Positions 8,405 through 14,175 of a stretch of DNA of 23,111 nucleotides are shown piece after piece (position 1 is the first letter of the stretch; every line of letters starts with the position of its first letter). The notes below the pieces were generated by a model. The model did not search any database and had not been told where the DNA came from. It saw only the letters and a program-made list of their open reading frames with translations. The translations under genes were made by a program, and so were the position numbers. Location: the NCBI GenBank assembly GCA_947505885.1, contig CANNMN010000001.1, positions 1 to 23,111 of the forward strand. The letters run 5' to 3'. The stretch comes from Rickettsiales bacterium. Its GTDB lineage: Bacteria > Pseudomonadota > Alphaproteobacteria > Rickettsiales > UBA1997.

Positions 8405-9198
8405 TGAAGCGAATCGAACAAAAATTCAAAGAGCTTCGCGCTCAAAAAAAATCTGCGTTAATTGCTTACATTTGCGCTGGAGATCCGAATTATGAAACTT
8501 CACTTGCAACACTTAAAGCTATGCCTGCAGCCGGCGCTGATCTGATTGAACTTGGCGTGCCATTCCTTGATCCCGCAGGAGATGGGCCCACAATCGAGAT
8601 CGCTGCAAAGCTTTCGATTGCTAACGGAATGACTCTTCAAAAAACCTTAAAAATGGTTTCTGAATTTCGCCAGACTGACAAAAAAACTCCGCTGATTCTG
8701 ATGACTTACTACAATCCAGTCTTGAAATTCGGCTTAAATAAAATCTTTGTCGAAGCAGAGGAATCTGGAGTTGATGGCTTTTTGATCGTCGATCTTCCGC
8801 AAGAAGAAGAGCGCGAAATTATGCCACAAATCTCAAAAACAAAACTCGATCTAATCAAGCTAATCTCGCCGACAACCGACTTCAAACGTCAGAAAAAAAT
8901 CACCAAAAATGCTGGGGGATTTTTGTATTTAATTTCACTTCTCGGCATCACCGGCACTACTATGGCAAAGGCTCAAGACAATGTAGAAAATTTACAAAAC
9001 CTGAAAAAGATTTCTAAATTACCAATCGCCATCGGCTTTGGAATTCAAACGCCGCAACAAGTTAGAGAATTTTCTCAAATTGGTGTAGATGCTGTGGTTG
9101 TTGGCTCAGTACTAGTGAAAGAAATGGCGGAAAACAAATCATGCGATGAAATTGTCGCCGCAGTAACTAAAAAAATTCAGGAGTTTGCTAATGCTTAA
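8404..9198 (+). CDS. trpA: Tryptophan synthase alpha subunit
   Basis: 264 residues, a TIM barrel that cleaves indole-3-glycerol phosphate to indole, which is channelled to TrpB. The catalytic glutamate lies in LIELGVPFLDP and the catalytic aspartate in AGDGPTIE, matching E49 and D60 of the E. coli enzyme. LISLLGITGTT and AIGFGIQTPQQV are the conserved late loops that hold the phosphate. The ATG overlaps the last base of the trpB stop. The end of the gene contains the Shine-Dalgarno and start of argJ. Confidence 0.96.
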   Translation: MKRIEQKFKELRAQKKSALIAYICAGDPNYETSLATLKAMPAAGADLIELGVPFLDPAGDGPTIEIAAKLSIANGMTLQKTLKMVSEFRQTDKKTPLILMTYYNPVLKFGLNKIFVEAEESGVDGFLIVDLPQEEEREIMPQISKTKLDLIKLISPTTDFKRQKKITKNAGGFLYLISLLGITGTTMAKAQDNVENLQNLKKISKLPIAIGFGIQTPQQVREFSQIGVDAVVVGSVLVKEMAENKSCDEIVAAVTKKIQEFANA

Positions 9199-10378
9199 AG
9201 GATTAAAAATCAGCACCACAAACTGTGGTCTAAAATATAAAAACCGCGACGATCTTTTGCTCATCACTTTTGAGCGACCAGCCAATGTTGCCGGGGTCTT
9301 CACTACTTCTTCAATGCCTGCATCTCCCGTAGTTTGGTGTAAGAAAAATGTCAAAAACGGCAAGGCTAGAGCCTTGATCGTTAATGCCGGAAATGCTAAC
9401 GCCTTCACCGGAAAAGAAGGAGAAGAGGCGGTTTTGAAAACTGCAAATAAAGTTGCAAAAGATCTTGGCTGTAAGCCGGAAGAGGTTTTTATTTCCTCAA
9501 CTGGAGTGATTGGTGAAACCTTAAAAGTTGAATTAATCGAAGCGGCAATCCCGCAAATGGTTAAAGATTCTACCATCAACGAATCTTCGTGGAGCAAGGC
9601 TGCACAAGCGATAATGACCACCGATACCAAGATAAAGCTAATCAACAGAACCTGCAAAATTGCCGGCGACAATGTTACATTAATCGGTTTTTCTAAAGGC
9701 TCGGGAATGATCGCGCCAAACATGGCGACAATGCTTGGCTATATTTTTACCGACGCCAATATTTGTCCTGCAACTTTACAAATTTTACTCAAAGAAACTG
9801 TCGAGCATAGCTTTAATGCAATCACTGTCGACTCAGACCAGTCAACGAACGATACTGTTTTATTATTCGCCACAAAAGAAGTAGGAAATCACGAAATCGT
9901 CGATTCGCATTCACTAGAACTTACAGAATTTAAAAACACATTAAACGAATTAGCCCTAGGCCTCGCAAAGATGATTGTGATTGATGGCGAAGGTGCAAAA
10001 AAACTAATCGAAATTGAAGTTGAGGGCGCCAGAACTTACGAACAAGCTAAGGAAGTTGCCTTTTCAATCGCCAATTCGCCTTTGGTTAAAACTGCGATTG
10101 CGGCGGCAGATCCTAACTGGGGACGTATCGTTATGGCTGTTGGAAAATCTTGCTCAGAAACTTCGCCTGAAAAAATAATCATTAAAATCGGTGATCACCC
10201 AATCACTAAAGACGGTGCAAAACATCCGGAATATATAGAAAATTTAGTTCATAAGTATCTTAGCGGATCGGAAGTAAAAATTTCTGTAAATCTTGGAATC
10301 GGCGCAAGTAGAGCAGTAGTTTGGACATGCGACTTAAACGAAGAATACATCAAAATTAACAAGGATTATCGCTCATGA
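9191..10378 (+). CDS. argJ: Glutamate N-acetyltransferase / ornithine acetyltransferase ArgJ
   Basis: The frame opens at a TTG (9185), but the ATG at 9191 (MLKGLKIST) sits 7 bp after a clear AGGAG (9179-9183) and is preferred; this gives 395 residues. ArgJ moves the acetyl group from N-acetylornithine to glutamate in arginine synthesis. The precursor cleaves itself before a threonine: here GMIAPNMATMLGYI places that threonine near residue 180. VNAGNANAFTG and AAADPNWGRI are conserved substrate-binding blocks. Whether it also uses acetyl-CoA (the bifunctional form) cannot be told. It overlaps trpA by 8 bp and the next gene by 4 bp. No other arg gene is present here. Confidence 0.95.
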   Translation: MLKGLKISTTNCGLKYKNRDDLLLITFERPANVAGVFTTSSMPASPVVWCKKNVKNGKARALIVNAGNANAFTGKEGEEAVLKTANKVAKDLGCKPEEVFISSTGVIGETLKVELIEAAIPQMVKDSTINESSWSKAAQAIMTTDTKIKLINRTCKIAGDNVTLIGFSKGSGMIAPNMATMLGYIFTDANICPATLQILLKETVEHSFNAITVDSDQSTNDTVLLFATKEVGNHEIVDSHSLELTEFKNTLNELALGLAKMIVIDGEGAKKLIEIEVEGARTYEQAKEVAFSIANSPLVKTAIAAADPNWGRIVMAVGKSCSETSPEKIIIKIGDHPITKDGAKHPEYIENLVHKYLSGSEVKISVNLGIGASRAVVWTCDLNEEYIKINKDYRS

Positions 10379-10728
10379 AGCTCGAGGGTGAAGCCAAATT
10401 TAATCAAGCCCGAAAGCATTTATCCGATGCGCTAAAAAATCTTGAAGAAGCTGTGAGGGAAAAAATTCGCGAAACGTCTTTAAACCCAGAATTACTCACG
10501 ACTGATGATGAATCAAAGTCAGTCGTAATTTCTCGCATCGGCACAGAAATAAATCGCCTACAAAAAGAGCTATCCGAATTGGGTAAAGAGACTGAGTTTT
10601 TACGCGAAACAAACAAAGTTCTCGGGCAAAGAATCGAAAATTTTCGTCAACAAAAAAATGATTTAGCTGAAGCGATAGAAGTTGATCTAGCAGCGCTTCA
10701 TGAAGTAATCGAAAAATATGACAGTTGA
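10375..10728 (+). CDS. Coiled-coil protein upstream of zapA (DUF4164-like)
   Basis: 117 residues with no signal peptide or membrane helix. It is rich in Glu, Lys, Leu and Gln, with heptad-like spacing, and is predicted coiled coil over about residues 5-30 and 50-105. In alphaproteobacteria a short coiled-coil protein (DUF4164) commonly precedes zapA, and I assign it to that group on context and composition rather than on a clear motif. A role with ZapA at the Z ring is plausible but inferred. The ATG overlaps the argJ stop by 4 bp, with AAGGA 9 bp before it, and the gene overlaps zapA by 11 bp. Confidence 0.75.
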   Translation: MKLEGEAKFNQARKHLSDALKNLEEAVREKIRETSLNPELLTTDDESKSVVISRIGTEINRLQKELSELGKETEFLRETNKVLGQRIENFRQQKNDLAEAIEVDLAALHEVIEKYDS

Positions 10729-11020
10729 AATCCAAATCGGTAAATCGCACTACAAAATCGCCTGCAAAACCGAGGAAAAAGAAAAATTACTAGAACTTGT
10801 CAAACGCCTAAATCAAAGACTTGATGAATTATCATTTTCGCTAAAATTTTCTGACGAAAAAATGCTATTAGTAATGGCTGCACTGACCATGGAAGAAGAA
10901 TTAATATCTGCGACAGAAGAGAAATTTACCTCTCAAGAAGTATGTAATTCGATGAGTGACAACATTGAGAATATCGCAAACTACATCGGAAATTTAACAA
11001 AAAAAATTCAAAAACTTTGA
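10718..11020 (+). CDS. zapA: Cell division protein ZapA
   Basis: 100 residues. ZapA is a small coiled-coil protein that cross-links FtsZ protofilaments and stabilises the Z ring. The N-terminal globular part (TVEIQIGKSHYKIACKTEEK, then LLELVKRLNQRLDEL) has the family pattern, with the usual MLLVMAALTMEEEL block in the middle and a C-terminal helix for the coiled coil. It overlaps the upstream coiled-coil gene by 11 bp, and its TGA shares one base with the ATG of the cyclo-ligase gene. The zapA/ygfA pairing is common in proteobacteria, often with 6S RNA between the two; here there is no room for one. Confidence 0.88.
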   Translation: MTVEIQIGKSHYKIACKTEEKEKLLELVKRLNQRLDELSFSLKFSDEKMLLVMAALTMEEELISATEEKFTSQEVCNSMSDNIENIANYIGNLTKKIQKL

Positions 11021-11631
11021 TGAGCAAAGCTGATCTGCGTAAAATATTTAAAGCCAAGAGGACGTCATTGTCGCAAGATGAGATCAAAACCAGATCGCAA
11101 CAAATTAACGAAAATTTTTTACAAAATATTCTGCCCAAATTTTATAAAAAAAACTCTGATAAAATTTTCTCTCTTTACCTTGCAATGCCAAGCGAGGTTT
11201 CAACTAATCTGATTGCAGAGCATTTTATAAAAAACCAAATTCCCTTTTCTTATCCAAAAATCATCGCCGCAAATAAACCGCTACAATTTACTTTATTTGA
11301 TCAAGAAGCTGAATTTGTTGCCAATAAATCTTTTACAAAAATAAGGGAGCCCGTGGAAGGAAAAATAATCTCTCCTGATTTTTTGATTTTACCGCTACTT
11401 GCCTTTGATTTACGATTATCAAGGCTCGGCATGGGTGGCGGATTTTTTGATCGCACAATCAAATCTCTAAAAAAGAAAAAATCCAAAATTATAACAATCG
11501 GTTTAGCCTTTGATTTCCAGCTCTCACAAGATTATCTGCCAACTGAAGAAACGGATCAGAACCTTGATTTTACTGTGACAGAAAAAAACCTATTTTCGTC
11601 GAGCCGCACCAGTCTTGGTCTCAGCACCTAA
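11020..11631 (+). CDS. 5-formyltetrahydrofolate cyclo-ligase (MTHFS/YgfA)
   Basis: The frame opens at a TTG (11017), but the ATG at 11020 overlapping the zapA stop (TGATG) is the natural start and gives 203 residues. The enzyme uses ATP to convert 5-formyl-THF to 5,10-methenyl-THF. The N-terminal KADLRKIFKAKRTSLS carries the basic nucleotide-binding residues, PSEVSTNLI is the early conserved block, and LGMGGGFFDRTI matches the family's RLGxGGGYYDR loop. FTVTE marks the usual end of the domain; the last 15 residues are unlike the family and overlap a minus-strand reading frame (see 11590-11748). It is the last gene of the run starting at trpB. Confidence 0.9.
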   Translation: MSKADLRKIFKAKRTSLSQDEIKTRSQQINENFLQNILPKFYKKNSDKIFSLYLAMPSEVSTNLIAEHFIKNQIPFSYPKIIAANKPLQFTLFDQEAEFVANKSFTKIREPVEGKIISPDFLILPLLAFDLRLSRLGMGGGFFDRTIKSLKKKKSKIITIGLAFDFQLSQDYLPTEETDQNLDFTVTEKNLFSSSRTSLGLST

Positions 11632-11748
11632 AAATAATTTAGAATAGTAGTTGCTTTCAAATTTTTCGTAAATAATTTCCTTGAGCAACCTGCTGCGGAG
11701 CCAGTCTACAAGCTGCTTCGTGACATGTTTCTTTCCTAAAAATATTAA
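11590..11748 (-). pseudogene. Uncatalogued 52-codon reading frame without a normal start
   Basis: On the minus strand a frame runs from just after a TGA (11751-11749) to TAG (11592-11590). It reads protein-like: KKHVTKQLVDWLRSRLL, then KEIIYEKFESNYYSKLF, then LGAETKTGAARRK. There is no ATG, GTG or TTG in it, so it is either the C-terminal remnant of a lost gene or starts in an unusual way. It overlaps the unconserved tail of the cyclo-ligase gene by 42 bp and lies under the HU promoter. I do not recognise the family. Confidence 0.35.
11720..11748 (+). promoter_or_regulatory. Candidate promoter of the HU gene
   Basis: GTGACA (11720-11725, five of six to the -35 consensus) and TATTAA (11743-11748, four of six to the -10) are 17 bp apart. 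They lie just ahead of an AGAGA Shine-Dalgarno-like sequence and the HU start at 11767. The implied leader is very short, about 10-15 nt. Confidence 0.4.
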
Positions 11749-11766
11749 TCAAAAGAGATTATTAAT

Positions 11767-12039
11767 ATGCACAAAACAGATTTAATCAAAGAAATTGCCA
11801 ACCAAACTGGCCTTTCTCAAAAAGACGCTAGCGCGGCTGTAGAAGCTCTACTTAAAGCAACTACTAAAGCTCTTAAAAAAGGTGATGTAGTTACCTTGAT
11901 CGGATTTGGTACTTTTAAAGTAGTAAAAACTGCTGCTAGAAAAGGTCGCAATCCTCAAACTGGCAAAGAAATACAAATCAAAGCATCTAAGCGCGTGAAA
12001 TTCGCTGCTGGTAAAGCATTGAAAGATTCTGTAAAATAG
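11767..12039 (+). CDS. hup: DNA-binding protein HU
   Basis: 90 residues, standard length for HU/IHF proteins. HU binds and bends DNA without strong sequence preference and compacts the nucleoid. The helical N-terminus (HKTDLIKEIANQTGLSQKDA) is followed by LIGFGTFKVVKTAARKGRNPQTGKEI, in which GFGTF and the RNPQTG tip of the DNA-intercalating arm are diagnostic. The C-terminus KFAAGKALKDSVK is also typical. HU is preferred over IHF because the arm and C-terminus are HU-like. It is a single gene with its own promoter and a strong downstream hairpin. Confidence 0.96.
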   Translation: MHKTDLIKEIANQTGLSQKDASAAVEALLKATTKALKKGDVVTLIGFGTFKVVKTAARKGRNPQTGKEIQIKASKRVKFAAGKALKDSVK

Positions 12040-12047
12040 TTTCTAAC

Positions 12048-12085
12048 CCTTACGCGGAAATATTCGCGTAAGGAGTTCTTTTCTA
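12048..12085 (+). terminator. Intrinsic terminator of the HU gene
   Basis: A perfect 9-bp stem, CCTTACGCG (12048-12056) with CGCGTAAGG (12065-12073), encloses an 8-nt loop and is followed by a T-rich stretch (12076-12083). It begins 9 bp after the HU stop codon. Confidence 0.85.
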
Positions 12086-12187
12086 AAAAAATTTCCCCCA
12101 AATTTTGTTTTAGAATTATTGGAAAAAAATTTTGAGACTCTCGCAAAAGTAATTTTTTAAGAGAGCTCGAGAGACATTTATCCAAGA

Positions 12188-12210
12188 CAAAAGGATTAAT
12201 AATCCTTTTG
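12188..12210. repeat. Perfect 10-bp inverted repeat
   Basis: CAAAAGGATT (12188-12197) and AATCCTTTTG (12201-12210) form a hairpin with a 3-nt loop. There is no T-tract on the plus side. It lies between the HU terminator and tRNA-Val, and could be a second terminator or a protein-binding palindrome. Confidence 0.5.
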
Positions 12211-12263
12211 AGCAAGTCATGAGCTAAGCGACATTAAAGTCAGGCTTTAGCTTCAAAATTTAT

Positions 12264-12339
12264 GGGTGATTAGCTCAGTTGGTAGAGCATCTCCCTTACA
12301 AGGAGAGGGTCGGCAGTTCGAGCCTGTCATCACCCACCA
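12264..12339 (+). tRNA. tRNA-Val (anticodon UAC)
   Basis: The acceptor stem GGGTGAT (12264-12270) pairs with ATCACCC (12329-12335), the D-loop is GCTCAGTTGGTAGAGC, and the anticodon loop CTTACAA gives anticodon TAC. The T-loop contains GTTCGAGC. The discriminator is A (12336), followed by an encoded CCA (12337-12339). Confidence 0.97.
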
Positions 12340-12374
12340 ATCTTAGCTGAAAGATTATTTCATAAACTAAGATT
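12339..12374 (+). other. 3' trailer hairpin of tRNA-Val
   Basis: AATCTTAG (12339-12346) pairs perfectly with CTAAGATT (12367-12374) around a 20-nt loop. Its first base is the last A of the encoded CCA. A short mixed T-rich stretch follows. It may serve as a terminator or processing signal. Confidence 0.4.
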
Positions 12375-12397
12375 TTCATCATTGTCCCTACTTATTA

Positions 12398-12474
12398 GGG
12401 GGTGTAGCTCAGTTGGTTAGAGCGCTTGCCTGTCACGCAAGAGGTCGCGAGTTCGAGTCTCGTCACTCCCGCCA
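12398..12474 (+). tRNA. tRNA-Asp (anticodon GUC)
   Basis: The acceptor stem GGGGGTG (12398-12404) pairs with CACTCCC (12464-12470), with one G-T pair. The D-loop is GCTCAGTTGGTTAGAGC, and the anticodon stem CTTGC/GCAAG encloses CTGTCAC, giving GTC (12432-12434). The T-loop has GTTCGAGT. The discriminator is G (12471), then CCA (12472-12474). Confidence 0.97.
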
Positions 12475-12488
12475 TCCTTTAGGATGGC
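12471..12488 (+). terminator. Hairpin overlapping the tRNA-Asp 3' end
   Basis: GCCATCC (12471-12477) pairs with GGATGGC (12482-12488) around a 4-nt loop. The left arm contains the discriminator base and CCA of the tRNA. No T-tract follows, so a role in termination is uncertain. Confidence 0.4.
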
Positions 12489-12556
12489 ACACACAGCCCA
12501 TAGATGTCCAATTAAGCCTTAAAAATAAAGGCCTCAAATCATTTCTTCATCCAATA

Positions 12557-12615
12557 GGTCAAAAAAGAGGGTATAAGGTTAAAAAACCTCGGCCTCTAAC
12601 GCTCTTTTTCTGACC
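12557..12615. repeat. 59-bp nested inverted repeat
   Basis: The outer arms GGTCAAAAAAGAG (12557-12569) and CTCTTTTTCTGACC (12602-12615) pair along their whole length with one bulged base. An inner stem, AGGTT (12576-12580) with AACCT (12585-12589), closes on a 4-nt A-loop. The stem is long for a terminator and is not attached to a gene. Confidence 0.55.
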
Positions 12616-12620
12616 AAGAT

Positions 12621-12759
12621 ATGGTTGGTAAAAAAGAGCTTGAAAAAACCTTAATTCAACTCGAATTATTTTTATGAAGCAGGGGCAAAATCAATTCAAT
12701 TCGATAAGGCAAAATACAAAATATCGGAGGCCATTCGAAACGTGTTTAAAGAACAGTAG
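12621..12759 (+). pseudogene. Frameshifted small coding remnant
   Basis: From ATG 12621 one frame reads MVGKKELEKTLIQLELFL and stops at 12677. The frame shifted by one base continues FYEAGAKSIQFDKAKY, then KISEAIRNVFKEQ, and stops at 12759. Joined, they give a plausible helical fragment of about 46 residues that I cannot assign to a family. A single-base indel in the T-run at 12669-12673 would explain the break. Confidence 0.3.
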
Positions 12760-12802
12760 AAAAACCTTTTGAAAGCTTTGGAATTATCTTCGTGTATTTG
12801 AC

Positions 12803-12898
12803 CTAATTAACCTTACTGGCTTTTTCACCTGCAACATCGTTCAAGCCAAAAAATACATCGATCACCTTTTTAACGAAACTTTTCCCCTCTCTCTTTCG
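12803..12898 (-). pseudogene. Minus-strand coding remnant
   Basis: A start-less frame after a TGA reads RKREGKSFVKKVIDVFF, then GLNDVAGEKASKVN, and stops at TAG (12805-12803). It looks like a C-terminal fragment. The upstream DNA continues in another frame, as expected for a decayed gene. The family is not recognised. Confidence 0.25.
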
Positions 12899-12965
12899 TC
12901 AACAGAGTCACCAGAGATTTAGAATTCTTTCTCACTTGGCCACAGCTCTAAAAAAATATTTTTTA

Positions 12966-12989
12966 AAAAAAGAAAGAGCCTTCTTTTTT
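12966..12989 (-). terminator. Terminator-like hairpin after the 13031-13573 lipoprotein gene
   Basis: On the minus strand AAAAAAGAA (12989-12981) pairs with TTCTTTTTT (12974-12966) around a 6-nt loop. A T-rich run follows on that strand, about 40 bp past the lipoprotein stop. The stem is weak because it is nearly all A-T. Confidence 0.5.
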
Positions 12990-13030
12990 AGCTCACCCGA
13001 ATTGTCATCCTAAGCGATCAAAAATCTTTG

Positions 13031-13573
13031 CTAGTGAATGGCGGCAACGCCTTGATGGTCGATAACAATTACACTCTCAGCAGATTTTCTTGGCACTACC
13101 TGTTCAACAACATTCTCAACTTTTGGGACTGGGAGTGGAGTTGAAGGCGCAGTGGTTTGCTGCTTACTATCTTCGTCCAAAATGATCGCTACATTGAGCT
13201 TATCCTGGAAATATTCCTTAATGAGATCGAGGAAAATATCACACTGATTTCCATACCAATTCAAAGTTTTGATCTTGTTGTTTTGCGTCTCTGCAGAGAG
13301 TTTGCAGTAAAAAGTGGTGCTGCCTCCGCCTAGGATGGTGCTAACTCCAACCGTTCTCGAATAATCCCATTGGTAATATTTATACTTGTCGATTGCCACC
13401 ACATTATTTGGCGTGCCTATCGCTCTGAAAATATTTATTACGTGAACGTCCTTCGTCTCATTAACCTTGGTTGCGCCGGTGATGTATTTAGTAACGCTTT
13501 TGTCGTTAGATCTTCCCGACAGCGCACAAGAAGTAAGAATTAGAAAAACAGAAATCTGAAATATTTTTAACAT
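13031..13573 (-). CDS. Predicted lipoprotein, unknown function
   Basis: 180 residues. The N-terminus MLKIFQISVFLILTSC is a lipoprotein signal with the lipobox cysteine at residue 16, so the mature protein is probably anchored in the outer or inner membrane facing the periplasm. A folded region at about 25-125 includes FRAIGTPNNVVAIDKYKYYQWDY, a pattern reminiscent of SmpA/BamE-like small lipoproteins (a GxP turn, then aromatic strands), with two further cysteines in TTFYCKL and GNQCDIF that may form a disulphide. The C-terminal 50 residues are low-complexity and rich in Pro, Val and Thr. It follows rimM on the same strand after 68 bp. The family assignment is not secure. Confidence 0.75.
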   Translation of the reverse strand: MLKIFQISVFLILTSCALSGRSNDKSVTKYITGATKVNETKDVHVINIFRAIGTPNNVVAIDKYKYYQWDYSRTVGVSTILGGGSTTFYCKLSAETQNNKIKTLNWYGNQCDIFLDLIKEYFQDKLNVAIILDEDSKQQTTAPSTPLPVPKVENVVEQVVPRKSAESVIVIDHQGVAAIH

Positions 13574-13641
13574 TTTAATAATTATTTTTTTGAATCATCG
13601 CTTTCGCAAAGATCCAGGAATTTTACAGCAAAGAATAATTT

Positions 13642-14175
13642 TTAATCTTTATCACCGTCAACAGTCTCAATATCTTCCATGCGGATAAAATTTTTCTGAA
13701 GATTTACTTCCGGGAAAATTTGATTTTTGAAGGGAAAATTTTCGACTCGATTGTCTGTGAATTTAATTTCAATAACCCCACCAGCGCCATATTCTGAGAC
13801 GGCGATAATCTTGCCGATTTTTTCTGAATTGGCATTAATAACATCAAGTCCAATTAAGTCAGAATAATAGAATTCATCTTCTGAAGTCGGTTCGAAATCA
13901 GCGCGATCGGCGAAAATCTCTAAATTGCGTACAAGCTCGGAGGCATTGCGATCATTGATTCCATCAATTTTCGCAATCACTATCGGATCTCCGCTACTTG
14001 TGCCAATCACCGTTTTATTTTTATTACTAATTTTAAGTTTGATCTCATTTCCCTCGGCATCGGTTAGAGAATATTTTTCGAGATTAAGATGATTTTCACA
14101 GAAGGCGATTATCTTAACCTCGCCCCTGATTCCAAAGGGCGAAGAGACTTTGGCGATTAAAATTTTTTTACTCAT
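13642..14175 (-). CDS. rimM: Ribosome maturation factor RimM
   Basis: 177 residues, typical length. RimM binds ribosomal protein uS19 and helps mature the 30S head. The N-terminal beta-barrel domain starts ILIAKVSSPFGIRGEVKI, matching the family's GxxxxxhGlrGevkv pattern, and includes IDGINDRNASELVRNLEIF. The C-terminal PRC-barrel has DEFYYSDLIGLDVINANSEKIGKI and ends near NFPFKNQIFPEVN. The gene overlaps the end of lysA by 8 bp. It is usually found in an rpsP-rimM-trmD-rplS operon, which is not the case here. Confidence 0.93.
   Translation of the reverse strand: MSKKILIAKVSSPFGIRGEVKIIAFCENHLNLEKYSLTDAEGNEIKLKISNKNKTVIGTSSGDPIVIAKIDGINDRNASELVRNLEIFADRADFEPTSEDEFYYSDLIGLDVINANSEKIGKIIAVSEYGAGGVIEIKFTDNRVENFPFKNQIFPEVNLQKNFIRMEDIETVDGDKD

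Larger units (their letters stand above)
12475..13030. other. 556-bp gene-free stretch with inverted repeats and coding remnants
   Basis: No intact gene is seen. The stretch holds a small hairpin (GCCTT 12516-12520 with AAGGC 12528-12532), a long nested inverted repeat (12557-12615), and a plus-strand coding remnant broken by a frameshift (12621-12759). It also holds a minus-strand remnant ending at 12803, the terminator-like hairpin at 12966-12989, and a partial copy of a widespread repeat starting GTCATCCTAAGCG near 13003. The density of decayed fragments and palindromes suggests a site of past insertions next to tRNA genes. Confidence 0.6.

Noticed and set aside
9139..9723. Minus-strand frame of 194 codons
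   Set aside because: Despite its length it is antisense to the argJ N-terminal half, which carries all expected ArgJ motifs.
11632..11766. 6S RNA near the zapA/ygfA pair
   Set aside because: zapA and the cyclo-ligase overlap, and the 135 bp after the latter is too short and is explained by a coding remnant and the HU promoter.
11955..12215. Minus-strand frame of 86 codons downstream of HU
   Set aside because: It runs antisense through the end of the HU gene and its terminator and resembles no family; best explained by chance.
12413..12613. Plus-strand frame of 66 codons over tRNA-Asp
   Set aside because: Its first 60 bases are the tRNA gene itself, and the rest covers hairpins with no protein-like pattern.
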